Shown: positions 33,492-42,435, counted from the first letter of the stretch. The stretch is DNA of 64,000 nucleotides from Pseudomonas izuensis (GCF_009861505.1 NZ_WTFT01000012.1:299043-363042); one strand, 5' to 3'. The notes: a model not told the origin generated them from the sequence alone. Program-made: numbers and translations.

Positions 33492-34151
33492 TTATGGCTG
33501 GCTGGGTGCCAGTCTTTTTTCCAGCGCTGCCACGCCCAGGGTCGCCGGAGCGCAGACAGCGGCATACATCAAACCGGCCAGAATCAGCACCGGCATGTAC
33601 TCAAACGTGGAGGAACCAATGGAGGACGCCCGGCTGACAATCTCTGGCAGGGCGATGGTGAAACACAGCGACGAGGCCTGGAACATCATGATCGAGAACC
33701 CCAGCAGCGACGGCAGCGCTACCCGCAAGGCCTGGGGCAGGATCACAAAGCGCAGGGCGTCGAACCGGTTGAGGCCGATCACCTCAGCGGCCTCGGTTTG
33801 CCCTGGGGCCACCGCCTCGATGCCACCGCGAATGATTTCACTGGTGTAGGCCGCCGTGCAGTACGCCATGGCCAGCGCGGCAGCCCAGAACGAGGTCAAG
33901 GTCAGGTTGACGCTGGGCAGGCCAAAGTAAAAATACTGCAGCAGGATCAACGCCGGCGCACCGCGCCCAAACTCCACGATGACCAAAGACGGGTAACGCA
34001 ACCAGCGGCTCGGGGCCGAGACACTGAGTGCCAGCACCAGCCCCAGAACAATACCCAGGCCCAGGCTCACCGCCGTGACCTGCATCGACAGCACAAAGCC
34101 CTTCCACAACTCCGGCAGCCATTGGGCCCACATCGTCAGCAGTTCGCTCAT
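33492..34151 (-). CDS. Amino-acid-type ABC permease, subunit 1
   Basis: 219-residue HisM/GlnP-type permease with about five membrane segments and the EAA loop EVIGLNRFDALRFVILPQALRVALPSLLG. ATG at 34151 overlaps the TGA of the second permease gene (ATGA, 34148-34151). It pairs with that permease to form the heterodimeric channel. Confidence 0.92.
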   Translation of the reverse strand: MSELLTMWAQWLPELWKGFVLSMQVTAVSLGLGIVLGLVLALSVSAPSRWLRYPSLVIVEFGRGAPALILLQYFYFGLPSVNLTLTSFWAAALAMAYCTAAYTSEIIRGGIEAVAPGQTEAAEVIGLNRFDALRFVILPQALRVALPSLLGFSIMMFQASSLCFTIALPEIVSRASSIGSSTFEYMPVLILAGLMYAAVCAPATLGVAALEKRLAPSQP

Positions 34152-34789
34152 CGGGCAATCCTCTGTTTCAACGTGGCCGAGAGCCAACGGGAGAACAAGG
34201 CCACCGGCACGCTGAGCACCAGGTAAACCAGCGCCGCCGCGCTGTAGACGCTCAGGCCCTGAAAGGTTTGTTGTGAAACCTGATAGGCCTGGAAGCTGAT
34301 ATCGCCGACGCCAATGGTCGAGGCCACGGCCGAATCCTTGAGCAGGCCAATGGCGTAGGTGGCCGAGGTGGGGATGGCGATGCGCACCAACTGCGGTAAC
34401 ACCACATCGAAAAACCGTTGCGATGCCGACAGGTTAAGCACATAGGCGGCTTCGAATTGCCCGGTGGGAATCGCCGCGAAAGCACCGCGGTACACCTCGG
34501 ACATGTGCGCCGCCGTAATCAGCCCCAGGCCGACCACTGCCGCGGTAAACGGCGACAGGCTGATATAGCCGCCACCGATGCCAAAGAAGATGAAAAACAG
34601 CCAGACAATCGGCGGAATGGAGCGCAGGGTCAGCACCAGCATGGCCGCCAGAAAACGCAGGGGCTTGACCCTGGACAGGCGCAGGGCACAGATCGGAAAC
34701 CCCAGCACCACGCCGACGCAGAAGGCGAGCACGGTGACAGCAATGGTCCACGGCACACCGTTCAACAGCATCATCAGGATGTCTTGCAT
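34148..34789 (-). CDS. Amino-acid-type ABC permease, subunit 2
   Basis: 213-residue HisQ/GlnP-type permease, EAA loop VLNLSASQRFFDVVLPQLVRIAIPTSAT, with LTLRSIPPIVWLFFIFFG typical of the family N-terminal half. ATG at 34789 shares one base with the TGA of the ATPase gene (TGATG). Translationally coupled on both sides. Confidence 0.92.
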   Translation of the reverse strand: MQDILMMLLNGVPWTIAVTVLAFCVGVVLGFPICALRLSRVKPLRFLAAMLVLTLRSIPPIVWLFFIFFGIGGGYISLSPFTAAVVGLGLITAAHMSEVYRGAFAAIPTGQFEAAYVLNLSASQRFFDVVLPQLVRIAIPTSATYAIGLLKDSAVASTIGVGDISFQAYQVSQQTFQGLSVYSAAALVYLVLSVPVALFSRWLSATLKQRIAR

Positions 34790-35598
34790 CAGCGATTCCT
34801 CACGGCCTGGAGGAACTGGATCACCCGTTCATGCTCGGGCTGGCGCATCACTTGCTGGCTCGGCCCCTGCTCGATGATTCGCCCCTCGGCCATCACTACC
34901 ACGCGGTCGGACACGGTTTCGGCGAAGTGCATTTCGTGGGTCACGACGATCATCGACATTCCTTCGCAGGCGAGCTCTTTCATCACCGCCAGCACCTCCA
35001 GGCCGAGCTCGGGGTCCAGCGCCGAGGTCGGCTCATCGAACAGCATCAATTCAGGGTCCAATGCCAGGGCGCGGGCGATGGCGATCCGTTGTTGCTGGCC
35101 ACCGGAGCAGCGCGCCGGATAATGCTGGGCCTTGTCGGCCAACCCCACGCGTTCGAGCAGTTGCATGGAGCGGGCGTCGGCCTCTTTGGCGCTGCGGCCC
35201 AAGGTACGGATTTGCGCCAGGCTGACATTGCGCAGTACCGTCAGGTGCGGAAAAAGATTAAACGACTGGAACACCATGCCAATGCGCCGGCGCAGCTTGA
35301 GCAGCTCTGTACGGGGCAGCGTCTTGCCAGCTTCGATGTGCACGCCATCCATACTGACCCGGCCCTGGGTCGGCGGCTCCAACTGATTGATACAGCGCAG
35401 CAAGGTACTTTTGCCCGAACCACTAGGCCCAATAATGGCCACCACCTCGCCCTTGCTCATTTCAAAACACACGTCGTGCAGGACGGGATAGGGGCCAAAC
35501 TGTTTATGAATGCCCTCCAGGCGCAAGAACGGTTCGGCGCTGGCCGCTGGGCGCGGCGCCAAGGAGGGCGCGGTTTCGATCACGGTCATACTGCTCAT
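34789..35598 (-). CDS. Amino-acid-type ABC transporter ATPase
   Basis: 269-residue GlnQ/HisP-like ATPase. Walker A GPSGSGKST at 57-65, Q-loop VFQSFNLFPHLTV, signature CSGGQQQR (Cys in place of the usual Leu), Walker B LMLFDEPTSALDPE, switch VTHE. ATG at 35598 has GGAG upstream with a seven-base gap; ATG 35589 is a weaker alternative. An N-terminal extension of about 20 residues is rich in Ala/Pro. It powers the importer of the TetR-controlled operon. Confidence 0.93.
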   Translation of the reverse strand: MSSMTVIETAPSLAPRPAASAEPFLRLEGIHKQFGPYPVLHDVCFEMSKGEVVAIIGPSGSGKSTLLRCINQLEPPTQGRVSMDGVHIEAGKTLPRTELLKLRRRIGMVFQSFNLFPHLTVLRNVSLAQIRTLGRSAKEADARSMQLLERVGLADKAQHYPARCSGGQQQRIAIARALALDPELMLFDEPTSALDPELGLEVLAVMKELACEGMSMIVVTHEMHFAETVSDRVVVMAEGRIIEQGPSQQVMRQPEHERVIQFLQAVRNR

Positions 35599-35611
35599 GG
35601 TTTTGCTCCAG

Positions 35612-36919
35612 CTATCGATCGCCGTCGACTAAGGGCGTGCGCGAAAGTTTTATCGGCCCGTTGGCGCTGATCAGCACCTGTTCTTCGAGCTTCACCCCTT
35701 CCCCACCGCCTTGTTCACCGATGTAACTTTCCACCGACACCACCATGTTTTCCTCGAACAGGCCGTCGTAACCCCACTCGGTGAAATCCACGGCGTAGGC
35801 GACGCTGGGGTACTCGTCCACCAGGCCGACGCCGTGCAGCATCATCATGTAGCGGTTGTGCTCAAAGCGCTTGGGCACAGGCCAACAGTGTTCGGCAAAC
35901 TCGCGAAAGGACAGGCCCGGGCGCAGCAGTTCGACGTTGTGGTTGATCTGCTGCGAGGCGATTTCCAGCAAGTCGCGCTGGGCCGTTGTCGGCGCCTTGC
36001 CGGGGCAGACGAAGCTGCGAGAGATGTCCGAAAGGTAACCACCGGGCCCGACCATGTCGGTGTCAAAACAGACCATCTCACCTGCCTTGATGACCTTGTC
36101 GGTGGCGTCCTGGAACCACGGGTTGGTGCGCGGCCCGGAGCTGAGCAAGCGGCTTTCGGCCCATTCCCCGCCGTGCGCGACATTAGTCCCGTGCATGATG
36201 CTCCACAGCTGGTTTTCAGTGACCCCCGGCACCAGGCTTGTGCGCATCCGGGCAATGGCCAGGTCGCACACGCCCATGGACACCCGGTGACTGGCGACCT
36301 CTTCAGCCGATTTGATCAAGCGTGCCTGCTCCATCAACGGCTGCGCATCGAACAGCTCAATGCCCTTATGCGTCAGGCGCTGCGCGCCCCAAGGGTCACA
36401 ACGGTCCACCGCCAAGCGGCGATTGCCGCCACCGTGGCGGGCCATCAGGTCCGCCACTTCCTGGGCCCAGCGCTCGGCTTTTTCCTGCACGCGGGGACCG
36501 GCAAGAAAATACAGCCAGGGAATCGCCGGGCGAATTTCATCGATGGTTTCCACGTGCTCGCTGTTGTGCCGGCTGCTGGTGAACTCGAACAGCACCACCG
36601 GGCCGTCGGTGGCCACAAACACATAGCGGCTGGGCGAGTGCATCACCCACAAACCGAGGTTATTGGTGTCGGTGGCATAGCGAATATTGATCGGATCGGC
36701 CAACAGAATGCCGGCGTAATCCTGGGCGCGCAGTTGCTCGCGAATGCGCTCCAGGCGGTAACGACGCAGGGCTTTGCGGTCGATGGCGGTATACGCATCG
36801 AGTAACGCCGTGTCGACCGGCGCCAGGGCATGTTCAGTGACCTTGGCATCGCTGCGAAAGCGCAGGTCGCGTTCGGTTAACGCAGTGAGCAGCTCAATGG
36901 AATCAGAACCCGTATGCAT
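35612..36919 (-). CDS. DddP-like M24-fold metalloenzyme
   Basis: 435 residues with the pita-bread (aminopeptidase P/creatinase) fold. All six metal ligands are present: D286, D288, D298, H362, E397, E412 (FDTDMV, LSDIS, LHGVGLVDE, VSVESY, VKLEEQ). Their spacing equals the ligand set I recall for the DMSP lyase DddP (D295, D297, D307, H371, E406, E421), and Y357 and D368 fall where DddP has its catalytic Y366 and D377. The stretch GGEWAESRLLSSGPRTNPWFQ is also DddP-like. It could cleave DMSP or a related zwitterion; an ordinary dipeptidase or ectoine-hydrolase role is the alternative. It lies between the FMN oxidoreductase and the ABC genes. Confidence 0.8.
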   Translation of the reverse strand: MHTGSDSIELLTALTERDLRFRSDAKVTEHALAPVDTALLDAYTAIDRKALRRYRLERIREQLRAQDYAGILLADPINIRYATDTNNLGLWVMHSPSRYVFVATDGPVVLFEFTSSRHNSEHVETIDEIRPAIPWLYFLAGPRVQEKAERWAQEVADLMARHGGGNRRLAVDRCDPWGAQRLTHKGIELFDAQPLMEQARLIKSAEEVASHRVSMGVCDLAIARMRTSLVPGVTENQLWSIMHGTNVAHGGEWAESRLLSSGPRTNPWFQDATDKVIKAGEMVCFDTDMVGPGGYLSDISRSFVCPGKAPTTAQRDLLEIASQQINHNVELLRPGLSFREFAEHCWPVPKRFEHNRYMMMLHGVGLVDEYPSVAYAVDFTEWGYDGLFEENMVVSVESYIGEQGGGEGVKLEEQVLISANGPIKLSRTPLVDGDR

Positions 36920-37045
36920 GCAACAACCTCCGCTGGGAAGAGTTTGATGTTCATCAAATTCAATCAGACCAACTGTCGGGGCAGTAACTAAAGGCTTCTA
37001 AATCAGGTGACGGCTGTCTTTATTGTTGTGGGCGACACACGGCAG

Positions 37046-39082
37046 CTAGAGGTCCTTGACCAGCCGCAGGGCATCGTAGATGGCCGCATGGGTATTGCGC
37101 GACGCCACGGCATCACCAATGCGGAACAACTGGAAGCGCCCTTCGGGGTTGCTCGCAACGGTTTGCGGCTTGCCGACAATCAGGTCCATGTACTCCACGG
37201 CGCCTTCGTTGCTGGCCAAGGGTTTGAGTTCGAAATACAACTCGTCCAGCGGCCGGGTGCCGTGGTTGACCACCACCTGATCCACCAGGCGTGTTTTAGT
37301 CAGGTCGCTGTAATCGGTGCCGATCGTAGCCAGCAATTGGTCGCCTTGTTTCTCCACAACCTTGAGCCGGTAAGTGACGGTGAAGGTGGTGTCCAGTTGC
37401 TGCAACGAGCGCATGTAGGGAACCAGGTTCATGCCCATGACTTCCGGCGCGAACGAGCGGTCGGGGGTCATGATTTCAGTCTTGGCGCCACTGCGGGCGA
37501 TGAATTCGGCGGCTTGCAGGCCGGCGTGGTCGCCTGCATCGTCGTACACCAGCACATTGCGCCCAGGCTTCACGTCGCCGGAAATAATGTCCCAGCTTGA
37601 AACCAGGAATTGATTGCCGTGCTCCAGCACTTCGGTGTGCGGCATGCCCCCGGTCGCCACGATCACCACGTCGGCATTTTCATCGAGAACAATCGCGGTG
37701 TCGGCCCAGGTGTTGAAGTGAAACGTCACGCCAAGGCGCTCGCATTGCGCCATGCGCCAATCGATGATGCTGATCATTTCTTTGCGCCGCTCGGACTGCG
37801 CGGTCAGGCGAATCTGTCCGCCGGGTTTGTCCGCCAGCTCATACACCACCACCTCGTGGCCGCGCTCTCCTGCCACCCGTGCCGCTTCCAGGCCACCAGG
37901 GCCGGCGCCGACAATCACCACTTTGCGCTTGCGCGCAGCCTTGGGTATTTCATGAGGCATGGTGGTTTCACGCCCGGTCGCGGCGTTGTGGATGCAGTAG
38001 GCAGCGCCAGCGTTGTAAATGCGGTCCAGGCAATAGTTGGCGCCCACGCAAGGGCGGATATCGTCTTCACGGCCTTCGATGATCTTGCGCACGATGTGCG
38101 GGTCGGTCATGTGCGCACGGGTCATGCCGACCATGTCCACCAACCCCGAGGCAATGGCATGCCGCGCCGTGGCCACGTCGGGAATTTTCGCTGCATGGAA
38201 GGTCGGGAAGCCGGTCAGCGCCTTGATTTCGCCGGCAAAGTCCAGGTGCGGGGCATTGCGCATGCCCTGGATCGGGATGATGTCGGTCAGCCCGGCGTCG
38301 GTGGCGATGTTGCCGCGAATCACATTAAGGAAGTCGATCATGCCACTGTCTTTCAACAGTTGGGAGATCTGCAAGCCCTCCTCTTTTTGCAGGCCGCCGG
38401 CGAGGACTTCGTCCCCGGTGTAGCGAATGCCGACGATAAATTCCGAGCCCACGCGTTTGCGAATGGCCGTGAGCACATCGAAGGTAAAGCGCAGGCGGTT
38501 TTGCAGCGAGCCGCCGTACGGCCCTTCCAGTTCGTTGGTCAGTGGCGACCAGAACTGGTCCATCAAGTGGCCGTAGGCTTGCAGCTCGATGCCGTCCAGG
38601 CCGGCGGCTTTCATGCGTTCGGCGGCATCGGCGTAGTCGCGAATGATGCGGTCGATGTCCCACTGTTCGAGCTGCTTGGGGAAGGCGCGGTGTGCGGGTT
38701 CCTGATTGTGGGAGGGCGACACCACCGGTAGCCAGTCGCCTTTGTCCCAGCGGGTACGCCGGCCCAGGTGAGTGAGCTGGATCATCACCGCCGCACCATG
38801 TTCGTGGCACTCGTCGGTCAGGTCTTTCATCCAGCCGACCACTTCGTCCTTGTAGGCCAGAATGTTGTTGAACACGGGCGGGCTGTCACGGGAGATCGCG
38901 GCGGAGCCTGCGGTCATGGTCATGGCGACACCGGCTTTGGCACGTTCAACGTGGTAGGCCCGGTAGAGCTTTTTCGGCATCCCGTCTTCCGGGTAAGCCG
39001 GTTCGTGGGAGGTGGTTATGATGCGGTTGCGCAAGGTCAAATGCTTGAGGCGATAAGGCTGAAGTAGCGGATCGTTTTTCAT
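37046..39082 (-). CDS. FMN/FAD oxidoreductase, DgcA/N-methylproline demethylase-like
   Basis: 678 residues: an Old-Yellow-Enzyme TIM barrel (1 to about 370; LTLRNRIITTSHEPAYPEDG, MIQLTHLGRRTRW, LDGIELQAYGHLMDQFWSP) followed by an NAD/FAD two-domain module with GAGPGG at 392-397. This is the layout of 2,4-dienoyl-CoA reductase, trimethylamine dehydrogenase and of the dimethylglycine and N-methylproline demethylases, whose sequence it most resembles. Only three cysteines remain in the [4Fe-4S] region (C345, C351, C363; CVGANYC), with Ala where the second Cys is expected. It is first in the TetR-controlled operon and probably demethylates a quaternary or tertiary amine. Confidence 0.82.
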   Translation of the reverse strand: MKNDPLLQPYRLKHLTLRNRIITTSHEPAYPEDGMPKKLYRAYHVERAKAGVAMTMTAGSAAISRDSPPVFNNILAYKDEVVGWMKDLTDECHEHGAAVMIQLTHLGRRTRWDKGDWLPVVSPSHNQEPAHRAFPKQLEQWDIDRIIRDYADAAERMKAAGLDGIELQAYGHLMDQFWSPLTNELEGPYGGSLQNRLRFTFDVLTAIRKRVGSEFIVGIRYTGDEVLAGGLQKEEGLQISQLLKDSGMIDFLNVIRGNIATDAGLTDIIPIQGMRNAPHLDFAGEIKALTGFPTFHAAKIPDVATARHAIASGLVDMVGMTRAHMTDPHIVRKIIEGREDDIRPCVGANYCLDRIYNAGAAYCIHNAATGRETTMPHEIPKAARKRKVVIVGAGPGGLEAARVAGERGHEVVVYELADKPGGQIRLTAQSERRKEMISIIDWRMAQCERLGVTFHFNTWADTAIVLDENADVVIVATGGMPHTEVLEHGNQFLVSSWDIISGDVKPGRNVLVYDDAGDHAGLQAAEFIARSGAKTEIMTPDRSFAPEVMGMNLVPYMRSLQQLDTTFTVTYRLKVVEKQGDQLLATIGTDYSDLTKTRLVDQVVVNHGTRPLDELYFELKPLASNEGAVEYMDLIVGKPQTVASNPEGRFQLFRIGDAVASRNTHAAIYDALRLVKDL

Positions 39083-39129
39083 ATCGGTCTCGCAAACAGG
39101 TCATCAGGCACGCCGACAATATGCCCCTC

Positions 39130-39166
39130 TGTACACAGGTGTCAATACTCTTGACACTGGTGTACA
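39130..39166. promoter_or_regulatory. 37-bp palindromic operator and divergent promoter
   Basis: TGTACACAGGTGTCAA and TTGACACTGGTGTACA match as an inverted repeat at 14 of 16 positions around TACTC. The left arm read on the minus strand gives a -35 TTGACA with CATATT 16 bases on, a promoter for the oxidoreductase operon. Lies between the divergent oxidoreductase and tetR starts. Confidence 0.75.
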
Positions 39167-39201
39167 GTTGACCACGAAAAGCAAATTCAAACAGGGAAGA
39201 A

Positions 39202-39855
39202 ATGCCCATGAAAGCAACCACCTCAACGGCGGAACCGGCAGGCCGAGGCTCACTGGAAGGCTGGCTTAATGCGGCCTACGAAAGTCTGACTGAGTCGGGC
39301 GTCGATGCCGTGCGAGTGATGCCGCTGGCGAAAAAACTGAATTTGTCGCGCACCAGCTTCTACTGGTTTTTCGAAGACCGCGATGCCTTGCTCGTAGCCT
39401 TGATCGAGCAATGGAAAAACAAGAACACCTTCAACCTGGTGACCAAATCCCAGGCCTATGCCGAGTCCATCACCGAGGCGATTCTCAACGTCTTCGACTG
39501 CTGGCTGAACAGCGAATTGTTCGACTCGCAGTTCGAGTTCGCCATGCGCAGTTGGGCGCTGCAATCACCGGAAGTGGCGCAGGAAATCAGCGAGGCTGAC
39601 GCGCAGCGCGTCGAGGCATTGCGGCAGATGTTCGACCGTTTCGGCTTTGAACACGATGCTGCGATTACCCGCGCCCGTTCGATCTACCTCACGCAAATCG
39701 GCTACATCAGCATGAAAACCCGGGAGCCCCTGGCCCAGCGCATGCGCTACATCCCCGAGTACCTGAAGATTTTCACCGGCAGGGAGCCGGAAGCCCGTGA
39801 GCTGGAGCGCTTTTATCAGCGCAACGGTTTTAGCGATGCCGATTTGAATGTTTAG
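39202..39855 (+). CDS. TetR-family regulator
   Basis: 217 residues. The N-terminal helix-turn-helix is LEGWLNAAYESLTESGVDAVRVMPLAKKLNLSRTSFYWFFEDRDALL (about 17-63). ATG at 39202 has GGGAAG four bases upstream; ATG 39208 gives two residues less. Divergent from the FMN oxidoreductase gene with the large palindrome between. It most likely represses the whole operon down to the Ldh2 gene and is released by the imported compound. Confidence 0.92.
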   Translation: MPMKATTSTAEPAGRGSLEGWLNAAYESLTESGVDAVRVMPLAKKLNLSRTSFYWFFEDRDALLVALIEQWKNKNTFNLVTKSQAYAESITEAILNVFDCWLNSELFDSQFEFAMRSWALQSPEVAQEISEADAQRVEALRQMFDRFGFEHDAAITRARSIYLTQIGYISMKTREPLAQRMRYIPEYLKIFTGREPEARELERFYQRNGFSDADLNV

Positions 39856-39872
39856 TGGTCGCTATCCGACCC
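39853..39872. repeat. Dispersed 20-bp repeat, left copy
   Basis: TAGTGGTCGCTATCCGACCC, overlapping the tetR stop codon. An inverted copy with two differences is at 43079-43098; the pair brackets the cupin, AraC, NmrA and PadR genes. I recall similar intergenic sequence in other pseudomonads. Confidence 0.6.
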
Positions 39873-39902
39873 GAAGCGGACATAGCGCATGGTGGCGTTA
39901 AA

Positions 39903-40289
39903 TTATATCCAGACGTTGTTCAACGCCGTCCGTTCGTCATCTTCATGCCCCGTGTTCAAAATGCCTCGTGGCTCGATCATCATCAATTTCGCTTCACCTT
40001 GCGCGGCGGTCCTGTGCATCACGCCGCGTGGCACTACATATAGCTCACCCTGATTCACATGGACGCAGCCTTGCGGCAGATCGATGCGCAAGGTGCCTTC
40101 CAGCACAAGAAACGCTTCGTCGGTCTCAGGGTGCGAGTGCCAGATGAATTCGCCTTCGATTCGCACGACCTTGAACTGGTAGTCGTTCATTTCCGCGACA
40201 ACCCTGGGACTCCATTGCTGTTCAATCAGTGAAGCCTTTTGCGCCAGGTTTACGGGTAACGTTGCTTGTTGAAGATGGGACTCAAGCAT
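39903..40289 (-). CDS. Cupin-domain protein
   Basis: 128-residue single cupin. Motif 1 is HSHPETDEAFLVLEGTLRIDL (His51, His53, Glu58 region) and motif 2 GELYVVPRGVMHRTAAQ, so a metal site of three His and one Glu is complete. ATG at 40289 has GAGGAT seven bases upstream. Small cupins of this type may be isomerases, dioxygenases or ligand sensors; the function is unknown. It is followed upstream by an AraC gene in the same direction, with 72 bases between. Confidence 0.88.
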   Translation of the reverse strand: MLESHLQQATLPVNLAQKASLIEQQWSPRVVAEMNDYQFKVVRIEGEFIWHSHPETDEAFLVLEGTLRIDLPQGCVHVNQGELYVVPRGVMHRTAAQGEAKLMMIEPRGILNTGHEDDERTALNNVWI

Positions 40290-40361
40290 GACAGATCCTC
40301 TGTAGTTGGAGTCGTCAGCCTATAGAACAGGGAAACTACCGCTCTTGTACGATCCTGCAAG

Positions 40362-41186
40362 TCAGCGTGCGAGCCGCAAGCGTTCCAGCCAACGCAGGGG
40401 TGGTACGCCGTAGCAGCGCGTGAAGTGTCGGGTCATGTGGCTTTGATCGTGAAAGCCCGCAGCGAGGGCGGCGTCCACCAGTGTGAAACCGTCAAGGATC
40501 AACCCGCGAAAGCGATCTAGACGGCGTAGGGTGACGAACCGGTAGGGACTGGTGCCGTAGAGCGTCCTGAAGTCGCGCGACAGGCTCCAGCGTTCGCGTC
40601 CACTGGCATGTTCGAGCATCTCCAGCGTGATGCTCAAGTGCAGGTGTTCCAGGATGAACGCTCTGGCGCGTTCAGCTGAGGGGTAATCCATGCGCTTGCG
40701 GCCGCGAGGCTTGCCTGCGACGGCACGCAAGGCCATCGCCAGGTCATAGAGGGCGTCCTGCTCCTCCAGTGCTTCCAGTGGATGATCCATTGCTTGCACG
40801 AATGCTTCGCTGGCATGGTGCAAGCGCGGATCGCTCGAGAGCCCGCTGGCGATGAAGGGTAACGGTTCCCCCTTCAGAACGTTCTGGATCAATGCCGGAT
40901 CAACGTAGGCCATGCGGTAGCGAAAACCTGCGTCGGTGCCGGCCATACCATCATGAAGTTCGTCGGGGTGAAGCACGAGTGTGTTGCCTGGCACCCCGTG
41001 GCGTAGGGAACCTTTGTAATGAAAGCTCTGCACGCCTGCCAGCGTGCGGCCGATCGAGTAAGTGTCGTGGCGGTGTGGGTCATAGCCGTGGCTGCCGAAC
41101 CACGCTTCGATACGCTCGATGCTTCCGGGTTGAGCGTTGCGGATTACCCAGTCGGAGTTTGAAGGTTGGCCTTTTTTCCGGTCCAT
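40362..41186 (-). CDS. AraC-family regulator with cupin-type sensor
   Basis: 274 residues. The N-terminal AraC-binding cupin contains HGYDPHRHDTYSIGRTLAGVQSF and LVLHPDELHDGMAGTD; the C-terminal DNA-binding part has LEMLEHASGRERWSLSRDFRTLYGTSPYRFVTLRRLDRFRGLI and VDAALAAGFHDQSHMTRHFTRCYGVPPLRW. ATG at 41186. The upstream 181 bases to the NmrA gene hold no recognisable gene. It may regulate the cupin gene downstream. Confidence 0.92.
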   Translation of the reverse strand: MDRKKGQPSNSDWVIRNAQPGSIERIEAWFGSHGYDPHRHDTYSIGRTLAGVQSFHYKGSLRHGVPGNTLVLHPDELHDGMAGTDAGFRYRMAYVDPALIQNVLKGEPLPFIASGLSSDPRLHHASEAFVQAMDHPLEALEEQDALYDLAMALRAVAGKPRGRKRMDYPSAERARAFILEHLHLSITLEMLEHASGRERWSLSRDFRTLYGTSPYRFVTLRRLDRFRGLILDGFTLVDAALAAGFHDQSHMTRHFTRCYGVPPLRWLERLRLAR

Positions 41187-41367
41187 GGAGGGTCTTCCCG
41201 TTTCTTCGCAGTAATGGCGCAGATATGCCTTATCGGGAATATACAAGGGCACGCATTTCGATGCCTGCTTTTGGTCGATTACAGCCCCTCGCGAAAGGCT
41301 GCAAACGACCATTGTTGTTCAGAATTGCAAAAATACATTGGATCGTTTTTAACTTCTGAAATCAGAA

Positions 41368-42276
41368 CTAGGCAGGTGTGAACGTGGCCGCGTGGCGGCG
41401 AGCGAACTCGGTGGCGGACATCGGTGCGCGGCCGACCAATTGCTCGAAGGTATCGGTCATGCGGTCGTAGCGGTTTTCGCGATGCAGTTGGGCCATGACG
41501 ATCAGGTGGTCGGTCAGATGCGCCGGCTGCTGGATCTCCCGGAGCTTGGCCTCCCACATCTGCGGCGGCACGTTGACGTACTGGATGTTGCGACCCAGCG
41601 CGACGCTGAACGCTTGTGCGAGTTCGCCCATGGTCAATGACTGGGGACCGGTCAGTTCATAGATCTTGCCGATATGCGGCTGCGGATTGGCCAGCACGGC
41701 CGCGACGGCGGCCCCCACGTCGGCGGCGGCGATCGGCGAGGTCTTGCCATCGGCGAACGGCATGCGAATGACGTTGTCATCGCGGATGCCCTTGGCTGCC
41801 TGCATCAAGAACATACTGTCGAAGAAAGCGGTTGGACGCAGGTAGACCACCGGCAGCCCAGACCAGCGCAGCATCTGTTCTGCGAGCCAGTGCTGCTTCT
41901 GTTGTGGACTGCCGGTGGTTGCTGTCTCGCTCATTTGCGACAGCGTCATTTGCGACAGATTGACGAAGGCCTTCACTCCCAGACGCTTGGCGACGACCGC
42001 CACGTTGGTAGCCGCTTCCAGGTAGTCGGACGTAACCGACATCGTGAAATACACCACTGAGCAACCTTGCATGGCTGCGCGCACGGCGACGATGTCGAGC
42101 ATGTCGGCGACTACAATCTCGGCGCCCAGGTCACGCAGACTGTCGGCGCGCGCGTCCAGCTTGCGCACCATGGCGCGTACACGATGGCCTTGTTCCAGCA
42201 GAATGGCGATGGCCGCGCGCGCGGTTGAGCCGACACTGCCGGCGGCGCCGGTGACGAGGATGGTTTCTTGGGACAT
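41368..42276 (-). CDS. NmrA/atypical SDR family NAD(P)-binding protein
   Basis: 302 residues of the NmrA/QOR2-like atypical SDR group. Cofactor motif TGAAGSVGS at 9-17 (GxxGxxG form), then IVVADMLD and a substrate-domain segment TGPQSLTMGELAQAFSVALGR. The usual YxxxK is not evident, as in other redox sensors of this class. ATG at 42276 follows AAAAGGAA. Divergent from padR, which probably represses it. Role: quinone or aldehyde reductase or redox sensor, undecided. Confidence 0.9.
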   Translation of the reverse strand: MSQETILVTGAAGSVGSTARAAIAILLEQGHRVRAMVRKLDARADSLRDLGAEIVVADMLDIVAVRAAMQGCSVVYFTMSVTSDYLEAATNVAVVAKRLGVKAFVNLSQMTLSQMSETATTGSPQQKQHWLAEQMLRWSGLPVVYLRPTAFFDSMFLMQAAKGIRDDNVIRMPFADGKTSPIAAADVGAAVAAVLANPQPHIGKIYELTGPQSLTMGELAQAFSVALGRNIQYVNVPPQMWEAKLREIQQPAHLTDHLIVMAQLHRENRYDRMTDTFEQLVGRAPMSATEFARRHAATFTPA

Positions 42277-42391
42277 GTTTTTTTCCTTTTATCAGTGAGC
42301 AAAACGGAGGCGGCCGTACCCGGTCCACGCTTGCGGCGTCTGCTCAAGGCGCTGTCCAGTGGAATAGGGTAAGATCTGGTATGTGGAAAAA

Positions 42392-42435
42392 TACATAGTT
42401 GCACGGTTTTTCGACTATGTAAAAAAAAACATAGT
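42392..42435. promoter_or_regulatory. Candidate PadR operators
   Basis: TACATAGT (42392-42399), ACTATGTA (42414-42421) and ACATAGT (42429-42435) in the padR-nmrA divergent region. ATGT/ACAT half sites of this kind are typical of PadR binding. Confidence 0.6.

Noticed and set aside
35612..36919. Creatinase
   Set aside because: Creatinases share the fold but lack the metal ligands; here all six are present.
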